Assembly: GCA_023431345.1 (NCBI GenBank)
Contig: JAEYWK010000194.1
Coordinates: 81,592 to 145,591 of the forward strand
Length of the DNA: 64,000 nt
DNA from: Pseudomonadota bacterium
Lineage (GTDB): Bacteria > Myxococcota_A > Polyangia > Polyangiales > Polyangiaceae
Direction: 5' to 3'
How positions within the stretch are numbered: the first letter of the stretch is position 1; each line of letters begins with the position of its first letter. Below the pieces are notes generated by a model, which saw only the letters and a program-made list of their open reading frames with translations, ran no database searches and had not been told where the DNA came from. Below are positions 26,846-37,080 of the stretch, piece by piece. The translations under genes were made by a program, and so were the position numbers.

Positions 26846-28717
26846 CTATTCGGTCGCCACCAGCGTGCACACGGAATAGGCTGGAAGCTGGAGCGAGAAG
26901 GCGTTGTTGCCCTCCGTCGGGATCGCGCTACCGGCCGCGGGCTCGGCGTGGCCATCGGTGATGCAGTAGGGCTTCAGGCTCGCGTAGCTGGTGTCGTGCT
27001 CGACGGTGAGCGCGCTCGCCACCGCTTCCGCGGAGCGATTGATGGCGACGAGCACGAGGCGCGAGGGATCGGCCGAGTCGATGCTGGCATAAATGGCAGC
27101 GCGCGATACGTCGCTGCTGGTGGCGGAGACCGACGTGTCACCGAAGGCGCTGCCTTGTCCGTCGTAGTTTCGGTATGCTTGGAACGCGCCGATCAAATAC
27201 GGCGACTGGGTGCCGAAGGAGAGCGCCCCCGCGAGACCCACGCCGCGCTGGCCGAACGTGCCGAGCGCGTCGGCGGCTGCGATCGCGCCGCTGACGTGCG
27301 CGGTACCTCCGTAGGCCCATTCACTCAAAGAGACTCGGGTGCCCGGGTAGTTGTCGTCGACCGCGTCCTGCATCCAGCTGAGCAGCTCGATGGGACCGCC
27401 GACTAGGCTCCCGATCCAGCTGTCTTCGACGAAGTCCGGATCCCACAGCGAGCGGGGGGCTTGCACGCGCGCGGCGACGGCAGCGGGCGTCGCGCCGTCG
27501 TAAATGACGCGCGCCCCGTCCGGGTAGAGCTCGGAGAGCCAGTGCAGGTCGACGTAGTCGAGCAAGCGTACGCCCGCTTGCTGGCTGCGCTCGCTCATGC
27601 CTTGGAGAAAATACGGCAAAAATGGGCCATCAGTCGCGAAGTCGGGCGATTCCTGCAGGTTGTAAGCCGCCAGGAAGCCGTAACCGACCAGGCCGAGCAC
27701 CGGCGCACCGGCCCAGTTGTCCTTGATGGCCTTGGCGTAGCTTTCACTCAGCGCGAGGTGCTCGGCGTAGCCGAGCGGCTGGCTGCGCAGCTTGTCGTGA
27801 TCGAGGTGCCAAAGCTCGGGCTGGCTATCCAGCGAGAAGAGCAGGTTGGCGTCACCCCGTACGCTCTTCAGGAAGGCGACCAGCTCGTCTTGGTTGACCC
27901 AGCCATCGCTGGTATCGGGCGTGAGCGACAGGGCCGCACCTTTGTGGGCGCGGCTCTTCACGACCCGCGTGTTCAGGTAATCCACGCTGGCGGAGATGTC
28001 GCCCGAGCATTCGGGAGCCGCGCTACCGGAAGCCTTGTCGGCCGCCACGTAGCCCAGCGTCGGCAGCGTCACCACGCTACCGGCATGGACGGCGGCCGCT
28101 GCGTCGATTCGCTCGACGATGGCCGCGCCGGGAGAGCTCGACGCCGACAGGGCGTCGTTGTTCTCGTTGCAGTCGGCCTTGCCGGCGTTCGACGCGTTCG
28201 TCTCCCAGTTGTAGGTGCTCCACGAGTTGCTGCGATGCCGGCAGAACGTGAAGCGCGCCTTGGCATCGTCGCAGTCGAGGCCTGGTTGGTTCGCGCCGTA
28301 AATGAGCGGTGAGATCGGACGCACGCCCTCGTCAGCGTGCACCGAAAAAACGATGCGCTCGCCGGTCGTCTCTCCGCCTGCGCCCGCGCTTGCCCCTTCG
28401 CCGGCGGCATTCCCGTGCCCCGCGTCGCCGCCACCGCTGGTGCCACCACCGCTGGTACCGCCGCCGCTGGTGCCGCCCGAGTCGACGCCGCCCTCGCCCA
28501 TGTCGCCTGCGCTCCCCGCTTGGCCTGCGTCAGCGCCGCTGCCATTGCCCGCGTTCGCAGCTGCGCCGGCACCCCCGGCGGCGCGAGCGCCGTCGCCCCC
28601 GTCGCCGCCTTGCGCGTCGGTACCGCCGCTGCCCTGGGGCTTCTCCGTCTCGCTACCGCATGCAAGCGCGAGCGCGCACGCAGCCACCCACGCCAAGCCA
28701 GCGCCTCGTCCACTCAT
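26846..28717 (-). CDS. GH44-like secreted lipoprotein with altered acid/base motif
   Basis: 623 residues from ATG 28717, chosen because it puts the signal peptide and lipobox (ALAC, Cys near 20) at the N-terminus. A long Gly/Ala/Ser linker (with GGTSGGGTSGGG repeats) leads to a domain of about 490 residues with the glycoside hydrolase family 44 layout: SPLIYGANQPG, RHRSNSWSTYNWE, LDSQPELW, LLDYVDLHWLSE, VSLSEWAYGG, and a C-terminal beta sandwich. GH44 enzymes cut beta-1,4-glucans and xyloglucan. The segment that in the family reads Asn-Glu-Pro (acid/base Glu) is Ser-Gln-Pro here (codon CAG, 27821-27823), while the nucleophile Glu in SEWAYGG is kept. It may be catalytically weak or a binding protein. 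Confidence 0.82.
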   Translation of the reverse strand: MSGRGAGLAWVAACALALACGSETEKPQGSGGTDAQGGDGGDGARAAGGAGAAANAGNGSGADAGQAGSAGDMGEGGVDSGGTSGGGTSGGGTSGGGDAGHGNAAGEGASAGAGGETTGERIVFSVHADEGVRPISPLIYGANQPGLDCDDAKARFTFCRHRSNSWSTYNWETNASNAGKADCNENNDALSASSSPGAAIVERIDAAAAVHAGSVVTLPTLGYVAADKASGSAAPECSGDISASVDYLNTRVVKSRAHKGAALSLTPDTSDGWVNQDELVAFLKSVRGDANLLFSLDSQPELWHLDHDKLRSQPLGYAEHLALSESYAKAIKDNWAGAPVLGLVGYGFLAAYNLQESPDFATDGPFLPYFLQGMSERSQQAGVRLLDYVDLHWLSELYPDGARVIYDGATPAAVAARVQAPRSLWDPDFVEDSWIGSLVGGPIELLSWMQDAVDDNYPGTRVSLSEWAYGGTAHVSGAIAAADALGTFGQRGVGLAGALSFGTQSPYLIGAFQAYRNYDGQGSAFGDTSVSATSSDVSRAAIYASIDSADPSRLVLVAINRSAEAVASALTVEHDTSYASLKPYCITDGHAEPAAGSAIPTEGNNAFSLQLPAYSVCTLVATE

Positions 28718-29317
28718 GCACTTCACTCTACTCGCGATGCGCTCAGCAACCAATGATGCGGTCATAGGCAATTCATTCCCTCGACGTCACGAGGCACTAG
28801 GGCAACAGGCGTAGCTCACAGCGGAAAGCCAAACCTGATTGCAGGACACACACCTTACTTAGGTGTAGGCACGCAGGTCGGTCTGTTCAAACATCGTGCA
28901 ACGCCATGAATTTAAACGCGTTGATGCGTTGTTACCGAGGCAGCTCTGCACGAGTGCTAGCATTCCGTCATCCCTACGGGTTGCGTCACGCTCGCCGCGA
29001 CAACCCTGCTGGATGATTTCGCGATGGCGGACGCACCGCCGCAGCGACCCGCGCGAGGCGACGCCCCCCCTGGAGGGCCAGGAGACGCAAGTCGCGCTCC
29101 GCTCGTCACGCTTTGATGCGGAGCGCCAACGCGGCCCCGAAGAGCCGGGCGCTCGAGGGTGGGCGCCTGCAGCCGGGCGGGAGGCGCGCAGCCGTCGGCC
29201 GACCAGAACGCGGAAATGTCAGAAAATGGCGACGATTCGAGAGGACGAAGCGCGGAAACCCTCGCAATTTCGCACTAAACTGCTGGCGGCGGGCCCAGTT
29301 CGAGGTAGTGGTGCCGC
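28718..29317. other. Divergent intergenic region, 600 bases
   Basis: Promoter region between the GH44-like gene (-) and slyD (+). The stretch 28730-28960 is AT-richer than its surroundings. At 29094-29126 a 9-base stem (GCGCTCCGC / GCGGAGCGC) encloses a 15-base loop. Open frames here lack coding bias. I see no tRNA or known riboswitch. Confidence 0.5.
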
Positions 29318-29818
29318 ATGCCCGAACCGCTGATCGCCGACGGCCAAGTCGTCACCCTGCAGTACACGCTCCGCGCCGACGACGGCGAAGTGCTGGATTC
29401 CTCGACGCCCGACGACCCCATGCTTTACCTCCATGGCGCCGAGAACATCGTGCCCGGGCTCGAGCAGGCGCTCGCCGGCAAAGCGGTGGGCTACAAGGGC
29501 AAGGTCACGGTCGCCCCCGCCGACGGCTACGGCGAGCGCGACGAGGACGACGAACCCGACGCCATCCCGCGCAAGGCATTCCCGCCGGACATGGAGATCG
29601 AGCCGGGCATGACCTTCATGGCCGAAGGCCCCAACGACGAGCACGCTCCGATTTGGGTGGTCGCCGTCGAAGGCGACAAAGTCTTGGTCGACTCGCAGCA
29701 CCCGCTCGCGGGCAAGACCCTGCATTTCGAGGTCGAGGTGCTGGGCATCCGTGCCGCCACCCAAGACGAAGTGGCTCACGGTCACCCTCACGGCCCCGAC
29801 GGCCATCACCACCACTGA
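29318..29818 (+). CDS. slyD: FKBP-type peptidyl-prolyl isomerase, SlyD family
   Basis: 166 residues. FKBP fold with an inserted flap typical of SlyD: VTLQYTLRADDGEVLDSS, YLHGAENIVPGLEQAL, the PADGYGERD loop, LAGKTLHFEVEVLGI. The C-terminus is His-rich (HGHPHGPDGHHHH), the metal-binding tail of SlyD that handles nickel in hydrogenase maturation and other metals. It ends 2 bases before argC, so the two are probably co-transcribed. Confidence 0.93.
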   Translation: MPEPLIADGQVVTLQYTLRADDGEVLDSSTPDDPMLYLHGAENIVPGLEQALAGKAVGYKGKVTVAPADGYGERDEDDEPDAIPRKAFPPDMEIEPGMTFMAEGPNDEHAPIWVVAVEGDKVLVDSQHPLAGKTLHFEVEVLGIRAATQDEVAHGHPHGPDGHHHH

Positions 29819-29820
29819 CG

Positions 29821-30756
29821 ATGGCCGCATCGAGCGTAGCCAAGGTCTTCATCGACGGCGAAGCCGGCACGGTTGGCCTCGGCATTCGGCAGCGTCTCGC
29901 CAGCGTCGACGGCGTCGAGCTCGTCAGCTTGGCGCCGGAGCAGCGCAAAGACGCCGGGGCGCGGCGTGACGTCTATGGCCGCGTGGATTTGGCCATCTTG
30001 TGCTTGCCCGACGACGCCGCCAAAGACGCCGTCGCGCTCGCGAACGAGCTGCCCGGACAGGGTCCGAAGATCATCGACGCCTCGACCGCCCACCGCGTCG
30101 CTGCCGACTGGGTCTACGGCTTCGCCGAGCTGATCGAGGGTCAAGCCGAGCGCATCCGCACGTCGCGGCGCGTGACCAACCCCGGCTGCTACTCCACCGG
30201 GGCGCTCGCGCTGCTGCGTCCGCTCGTCAGCGCTGGCGTCTTGCCCGCCGACTACCCGCTCGCCATCAACGCCGTGAGCGGCTACACCGGCGGCGGTAAG
30301 TCGATGATCGCCGACTTCGAGAGCGGCGCGGCCGCCGCCTTCAAGCTCTACGGTCTCACCCTCGAGCACAAACACCTGCCGGAGATTGGGCATTACTCAG
30401 GCCTCGCGCGGCGTCCCCTCTTCGTCCCGTCCGTCGGCAACTTCGCGCAGGGCATGCTCGTCTCGGTGCCGCTCCACCTCGACGCGCTTCCGTCCAAGCC
30501 GACCGCCGGCGACCTCGAAGCCATCTTGACGGCGCACTACGGCGGCAGCTCCGGTCGCGTCGTCGTCCGCCATCCGGGCGACCAGCTCCGCACGGAGATC
30601 GACGCCGTCGCCCTGCGTGACACCGACCAGCTCGAGCTCTTCGTCTACGGCAACGACGCTCACCGCCAAGCCGTCCTCGTCGCCCGCCTCGACAACCTGG
30701 GTAAGGGTGCATCTGGCGCGGCGGTCCAGAACCTCCGGTTGATGCTCAACCGCTGA
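29821..30756 (+). CDS. argC: N-acetyl-gamma-glutamyl-phosphate reductase, short (type 2) form
   Basis: 311 residues from ATG 29821. N-terminal NADP-binding segment FIDGEAGTVGLGIRQRL, DASTAHR, active-site Cys123 in TNPGCYSTG, SGYTGGGK, and HKHLPEIGHYSGL. The GEAGTVG dinucleotide loop and the length about 310 match the second class of ArgC, not the 345-residue E. coli-like form. It makes N-acetyl-glutamate semialdehyde in arginine synthesis. No other arg gene is nearby; partner is slyD upstream by 2 bases. Confidence 0.92.
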   Translation: MAASSVAKVFIDGEAGTVGLGIRQRLASVDGVELVSLAPEQRKDAGARRDVYGRVDLAILCLPDDAAKDAVALANELPGQGPKIIDASTAHRVAADWVYGFAELIEGQAERIRTSRRVTNPGCYSTGALALLRPLVSAGVLPADYPLAINAVSGYTGGGKSMIADFESGAAAAFKLYGLTLEHKHLPEIGHYSGLARRPLFVPSVGNFAQGMLVSVPLHLDALPSKPTAGDLEAILTAHYGGSSGRVVVRHPGDQLRTEIDAVALRDTDQLELFVYGNDAHRQAVLVARLDNLGKGASGAAVQNLRLMLNR

Positions 30757-30841
30757 GGCGCCCCTCTGAAACCTGCCGCCGACCCGAAGCCTCTGCGATT
30801 CGGGCCGCGTTTCGGCAGCCCCCAAAGCCGGCCAGAACGCA

Positions 30842-30871
30842 AAACGGGCGACTCCGCGGAGCCGCCCGTTT
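30842..30871. terminator. Hairpin between convergent argC and ftsH
   Basis: Stem AAACGGGCG / CGCCCGTTT enclosing a 12-base stretch that contains a second palindrome (CTCCGCGGAG). It can stall transcription from both sides. Confidence 0.6.
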
Positions 30872-30894
30872 CGACTTGAGCGCGGCTCGCGCTC

Positions 30895-32838
<1,944 letters not shown>

Positions 32839-32941
32839 TCGAACCTCGACAAACGAAAAAGAGCCAGTGGGCCCAACTGATCATGCCACCCGTGGCCTGA
32901 AACGTCGATTGCCCAAAAGCACTTTGTTTCTTGTTTCTGGC

Positions 32942-33883
32942 TCATGACTTGCTGGAAGCGGGCGTCCGGCCGCGTTTGTCGCGGCTTTCCAGGTTCTGCT
33001 CGCTCGCTCGGTTCTGGCACTGGTTCTGACCACCCTCTCGCTCGGCGAGCGGCCTCTTGCTGACCAAGTCGCGACAGCCCGCGACGCGAATCGTCACTGA
33101 ACGACCGAGCCTGCTCGCGCGCAGAACCTCGTGGATTTGCGCGCGATTCAGCGGAGCCGGCTCGCCAGCCTCATCGAGCTGGGGCAAGTCGGGCAAGGCC
33201 ACACCCGAGAGCGCGTCTGCCAGTGCGTTCAGGTGACGGACGATTTGTGGAGAAAGTTGCGTGAGGAGCGGTACGAGCTCGCTTCGGACGCGCGCACGCA
33301 AGAACGCTCGGTCTGAGTTGGACGGGTCTTCGGCAAAGTCGACACAGTGCCGCGCGAGGTGCAGGAGCACGTCGCTCTTTTCCGCTCTCACGAGCGGGCG
33401 AATCACATCGTGGGCACGCGCGGGCAGCACCGCAAGGCCCCTCGGCCCAGAGCCGCGCAGCAGACGTAGCAGGACCGTCTCGGCGCGATCTGTCGCATGG
33501 TGCGCGGTGGCGATCAGGGCCGAGTGGGGCCGCGCCGCCTCGCGCAGCGCCGCGTAGCGCGCGTCACGCGCACGAGCCTGCAAGTTTCCGCCGCGGTCGA
33601 CGCGGACAAGGGTCCGGGAGAAAGGCACGCCGAGCCGCTCGGCAAGTGCCTGGGCTTTGTCGAGCTCGGCCGCGGCGGCCGGGCGCAGACCGTGATCGAC
33701 TCCGTGCGCGAGCAAGCGGAAGCCGAGCTGCGGAGCGAGCCGCGCCAAGACCGACAGCATGGCCTGCGAGTCGCCGCCGCCCGAGACCGCGGCCAGCACG
33801 CTCGTCGAGGCGAGCGCGCCGCACTCTTCGAGCAGCGTGCGGCGCACGAGCGAGACCAAGCTGGGCGGATGCGAGCGCGCCAT
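32942..33883 (-). CDS. tilS: tRNA(Ile)-lysidine synthase, short form
   Basis: 313 residues from ATG 33883. N-terminal PP-loop SGGGDSQA (34-41), then HGVDHGLRPAA, ATAHHATDRAETVLLRLLRG and GPRGLAVLPA, all diagnostic of TilS, which makes lysidine at C34 of tRNA-Ile(CAU). E. coli TilS is 432 residues; here the C-terminal TilS domain is missing or very reduced. It lies between the Cys-motif small protein and ftsH. Confidence 0.93.
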   Translation of the reverse strand: MARSHPPSLVSLVRRTLLEECGALASTSVLAAVSGGGDSQAMLSVLARLAPQLGFRLLAHGVDHGLRPAAAAELDKAQALAERLGVPFSRTLVRVDRGGNLQARARDARYAALREAARPHSALIATAHHATDRAETVLLRLLRGSGPRGLAVLPARAHDVIRPLVRAEKSDVLLHLARHCVDFAEDPSNSDRAFLRARVRSELVPLLTQLSPQIVRHLNALADALSGVALPDLPQLDEAGEPAPLNRAQIHEVLRASRLGRSVTIRVAGCRDLVSKRPLAEREGGQNQCQNRASEQNLESRDKRGRTPASSKS

Positions 33884-33891
33884 GGTTGCGC

Positions 33892-34089
33892 TCAGCTCAC
33901 CTCGAACGCCTTGCAGAACTCGAGGCTCGTCGCGCGCGAAAGATCGACGCCGCGGTGCGGACCGGTGGGGTAGCCGTTGCCGCAAGCCAGCGTCTCGGGC
34001 GCGAAATGCGCGCAGCTCTCGCAGCCGAAGCGCAGCTCGAAGCGCTGCGCTTCTTCGCGCAGCCGCTGGTCGACGCGGCTCGTCGTCAT
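33892..34089 (-). CDS. Small four-cysteine protein, possibly zinc-binding
   Basis: 65 residues. Cysteines at 24 and 27 (CESC), 36 (LACGNG) and 59 (EFCKAF) give a possible zinc or iron-sulfur ribbon. It overlaps the stop of the upstream lipoprotein gene by 4 bases (ATGA) and ends 8 bases before tilS, so it is part of the operon. I do not recognise the family. Confidence 0.7.
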   Translation of the reverse strand: MTTSRVDQRLREEAQRFELRFGCESCAHFAPETLACGNGYPTGPHRGVDLSRATSLEFCKAFEVS

Positions 34090-34715
34090 TGGAAGGGCTG
34101 CGCCGGCTGCCCGCGCTGGAAGAAGAAGTCGAACTCCCCCTCGACGTCCTCGCTCGTCACCGCCTCGGGGTCTTCGGCGTCGACCAGGTCGCGCGGGTCG
34201 GCGAAGCGCAAATTGTCGAACGAGGCGACCGTGCGGCGCGCGTCGGTGTTCTTTTCGTTCAAGTCACCGCTGAAGAGATACTTGAAAGTGATCTCGCCGC
34301 CGACGGAGTACGTGGCGCTGTTCTGCTCGTGACAGGTCTGGTGCAGGTAAAGTGAGATGCTGACGAGCGGCGCGGCGGCGCCCGTCAGCGGCTGACCTGG
34401 AGGCGCGACGCCCGGCGGCAGCCCGACGGGGATCGGCTCGCCCAAGCGATCACGCACGGCGTCGAGATCGGTCACGATCACGGTCATGCCGTCGGAAGCT
34501 TCTTGGTTGTTGTCGCCGCGTTGAATGCGGATCAAGAGCGACTCTTCGCGGTAGGGGTTGGCGGCGAAGAAATCGGGCTTCAGATCGAAGGGGCCGTTCC
34601 AGCACTCTTTCAGGTACAGGCGCGTCGTCTCCACCCGGCCGCTGCCGTCGCCCACGGTGCAGCCCGCGCTGGCGACGCCCAGCGCGAGCGCGGCGCCGGC
34701 ACGCCAGCCCCTCAC
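34086..34715 (-). CDS. Lipoprotein of unknown function
   Basis: 209 residues. Signal peptide with lipobox ASAGC (Cys19). Cysteines at about 38 and 128 could pair (LYLKECWNG, HQTCHEQ). A proline-rich loop (about 95-110) separates two beta-rich halves. It overlaps mnmA upstream by 4 bases and the small Cys protein downstream by 4 bases. Function unknown; it may be anchored in the outer membrane. Confidence 0.78.
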   Translation of the reverse strand: MRGWRAGAALALGVASAGCTVGDGSGRVETTRLYLKECWNGPFDLKPDFFAANPYREESLLIRIQRGDNNQEASDGMTVIVTDLDAVRDRLGEPIPVGLPPGVAPPGQPLTGAAAPLVSISLYLHQTCHEQNSATYSVGGEITFKYLFSGDLNEKNTDARRTVASFDNLRFADPRDLVDAEDPEAVTSEDVEGEFDFFFQRGQPAQPFQ

Positions 34716-35824
34716 GGCGCTGCCTCCGCCAGGGACGACGCCGCGAGCGGCTCGGTCTTCTGGATCAAGCCTCCGCCGAGCACCCGCTCGCCCGCGTAAA
34801 ACACGGCGAATTGACCAGGAACGACCGCCTGCACCGGCTTTTCGAACAGCACGAGCGCGCCGCTAGGCGTGGCCGCGATGCGCGCCGGAAGCGGAGCGCC
34901 CCGGTAGCGGACTTGCACCTCGGCCGAGAGCGGCAACGAAAGATCGCTGGCCAGGCTCACGTCGGTCAGCTCGGCCGAGCGAGCCATCAGGCGCTCCACC
35001 GGCCCAAGCTCGATTCGGCCCTCAGCGGCGTCGATGCCGACGACGTAGCTCGGCTTGCCCAGGGCCACACCGAGGTTACGCCGCTGCCCGACCGTGAAGC
35101 GATGCACCCCCGCGTGCTGCCCGACCACCTTGCCCGCGTCGTCGACGATCGGCCCGGGGCGAACGCGCCCCTCCGCGCGCTCACCGACGAACGTGTCGTA
35201 GCGGCCGCTGGGCACGAAGCAGAGCTCTTGGCTCTCGCCCTTCTGCGCGCCTGGCAACGCGAGCCGCAGCGCCTCCGCGCGCACCTCGGCCTTGTCGGAG
35301 TCGCCGAGCGGGAAGCACAGCCGCGCGAGCGTGCTCTCGGGGAGCATGTGCAAGAAGTAGCTTTGATCTTTGCTGGCATCGCGCCCGCGATGAAGCTCCG
35401 TACGGCCCCCTCGCTCGACGAGGCGCGCGTAGTGACCCGTCGCGACGCGCGAGGCGTCGAGCTTATCGGCCAGCTGAAGCAGCTCTTTGATCTTCACGCC
35501 GCGGTTGCAGCGCACGCACGGGCTCGGGGTTTCACCGCCGAGGTAGCCGTCGACGAAGGGCTCGATCACTTCGCGCAGGAAGAGCTCCCGCCGATCGAAC
35601 GCGTAATGAGGAAAGCCGAGCGCGTCCGCCACGCGTCGGGCGTCGTGGATGTCCTCGGGGGCGCAGCAGCGGCTTTTGACGCTGCCGTCGTCCGGATAAT
35701 CCCAAAGGTGCAGGGTCACGCCGACGACGTCGAAGCCCCGCTCCAGCAGGCGGGCTGCAGCGACGGAAGAGTCGACTCCGCCGCTCATGGCTACCAGGAT
35801 GCGCTCGCGCGTCACGGGCCGCAT
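34712..35824 (-). CDS. mnmA: tRNA-specific 2-thiouridylase MnmA
   Basis: 370 residues. PP-loop SGGVDS (14-19), HLWDYP, the catalytic Cys pair (Cys102 in SPCVRC and the second in ESQELCFVPSG), and the VGQHAGVHRFTVGQRRNLGV segment. It makes the 2-thio group of s2U34 in tRNA for Lys, Glu and Gln. Overlaps the downstream lipoprotein gene by 4 bases. Confidence 0.95.
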   Translation of the reverse strand: MRPVTRERILVAMSGGVDSSVAAARLLERGFDVVGVTLHLWDYPDDGSVKSRCCAPEDIHDARRVADALGFPHYAFDRRELFLREVIEPFVDGYLGGETPSPCVRCNRGVKIKELLQLADKLDASRVATGHYARLVERGGRTELHRGRDASKDQSYFLHMLPESTLARLCFPLGDSDKAEVRAEALRLALPGAQKGESQELCFVPSGRYDTFVGERAEGRVRPGPIVDDAGKVVGQHAGVHRFTVGQRRNLGVALGKPSYVVGIDAAEGRIELGPVERLMARSAELTDVSLASDLSLPLSAEVQVRYRGAPLPARIAATPSGALVLFEKPVQAVVPGQFAVFYAGERVLGGGLIQKTEPLAASSLAEAAP

Positions 35825-35872
35825 CGTAGCCGGCTTCGCCGGGAAGGCTCGCCTCCGGGGCCGAAAATCAGC

Positions 35873-36190
35873 CTAATGCGGGGAAATCACCGTCTTGGCG
35901 GCGCTCGACGCTCGGTCCACCAGCTTGGCGACGAGATCGACGGCCTCGCTGTAGCGGTAGATGCCGGCTTGCAGAGCGATCAACTGGCCAGAATCCAGGT
36001 CGCCCAGCCCCCCGCGAGCCGCGCGCCCCACCAGCGCTTCACCGCGGTCGACCGCGCCGCCGAGCCCCCGCAGCGCGTCGGCGAAGCTGGGCCCAGCGCC
36101 GCGGGCGGCCGGTGGGCTGCTAGCGACTCCCGCAGCCTCGGGCTCGATCGGCACCAGGTCATAACGAGGGCTTTCTCCGCTGATGCGCAT
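35873..36190 (-). CDS. YscI/HrpB-like type III inner-rod candidate
   Basis: 105 residues. The N-terminal 60 are Pro/Ala/Gly-rich. The C-terminal helix (about 66-105) reads LDSGQLIALQAGIYRYSEAV then VAKLVDRASSAAKTV, which matches the pattern of YscI/EscI/PrgJ inner-rod proteins (short alpha-helical C-terminus with LQ..., ..VAKLVDKA..A.KT). It sits 64 bases downstream of a sigma-28-like gene. No other injectisome or flagellar gene is in the window, so the call rests on one helix plus context. A FliE-like basal-body protein is the alternative. Confidence 0.5.
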   Translation of the reverse strand: MRISGESPRYDLVPIEPEAAGVASSPPAARGAGPSFADALRGLGGAVDRGEALVGRAARGGLGDLDSGQLIALQAGIYRYSEAVDLVAKLVDRASSAAKTVISPH

Positions 36191-36254
36191 GACCTCCCCT
36201 CTTCGGCCGGCGCGCCCCGCGGTTGCTGACTATTTTCGGCGGCCCCGGCTCCGG

Positions 36255-37004
36255 TCAGACCGAACGCAGCTTCTTGGCCAAGCGCTGCATGGCGCGCGTG
36301 TGCAGACGGCTCGCCCACGACTTGCTGAGGCCGAGCGACTGGGCGACCTGATCGAAGCGCTCCCCTTCCAAGTAGTGGCGCTTCACCAGCTCGGCTTCCT
36401 CTTTGGGCAGGGTTTCGATCACGGAGCGCACGAGCGCGAGTATCTCGGCGCGTGACACCGCGTCCTCCGGGCTATCGGCGGGCGACACCTGGAGGTTCTC
36501 CCCCGCGTCGCCGATCGCGGGCGCAGCGATCAAGCCGACGCTCATGGCGGCGGCCATGGCGGCCAAGTGCTCCCCGAGCGCGAGGTCGGCTTGCGCGCGG
36601 CTCTGGGCCTCCGGCGAGGCGAAGGCGTCGTCGGCCGCGCCCTCGCTCACGCGCAGCGACGCCGAGAGCCCGTTCAAGCGCTCGTAGGCGCGTCGCGGCA
36701 GCTGAGCCATCGAGCGCACGCCATCGATGATCGCGCCCTTCACTCTGAAATTCGCGTAGGCGCGGAATGGGACGCCGCGCGCGGCGTCGAACTTTCGCGC
36801 CGCGTCGAGCAAGCCCTCACGGCCGTAGCTGCGAAGGTCATCCACCTCGACGGCGGAGCCCAAGCCGCGCGCCACCTGACGCGCGAGCACTTCGACCAGC
36901 GCGAGCTCGGCGTGAAAGCGCTCGAGCACGTCGGGCGCGTCCGCTGCTCGGAGCGTCGGCTCGGACATTTCGGTCACGGGCGGCGTACCGCTGGCGCTGG
37001 GCAT
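36255..37004 (-). CDS. Sigma-28-like (FliA/WhiG) RNA polymerase sigma factor
   Basis: About 249 residues from ATG 37004 (a later ATG at 36968 is also possible). Region 2 has DDLRSYGREGLLDAARKFD and VPFRAYANFRVKGAIIDGVR, region 3 RRAYERLN, region 4 LPKEEAELVKRHYLEGERFD and SLGLSKSWASRLHTRAMQRL, as in FliA/WhiG/SigB-type group-3 factors. A 70-residue acidic loop between regions 3 and 4 is longer than in FliA. It may drive its own small operon with the YscI-like gene, and possibly others elsewhere. Confidence 0.85.
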   Translation of the reverse strand: MPSASGTPPVTEMSEPTLRAADAPDVLERFHAELALVEVLARQVARGLGSAVEVDDLRSYGREGLLDAARKFDAARGVPFRAYANFRVKGAIIDGVRSMAQLPRRAYERLNGLSASLRVSEGAADDAFASPEAQSRAQADLALGEHLAAMAAAMSVGLIAAPAIGDAGENLQVSPADSPEDAVSRAEILALVRSVIETLPKEEAELVKRHYLEGERFDQVAQSLGLSKSWASRLHTRAMQRLAKKLRSV

Positions 37005-37080
37005 TCGGTGGTCCGCAGATCTATCAAATCGGCGGCTGGGCGGGGTTTCGAATCCAGCGGAGGCGTGGCATATTGAGCGC

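Noticed and set aside
28896..29333. 145-codon plus-strand frame before slyD
   Set aside because: Arg/Ser/Pro-rich with no domain, overlaps the slyD start and sits in a divergent promoter region.
37040..37070. Sequence resembling the T-loop of a tRNA (GTTTCGAATCCAGC)
   Set aside because: No matching acceptor stem, anticodon arm or D-arm on either side; it is part of the region before the CPBP gene.
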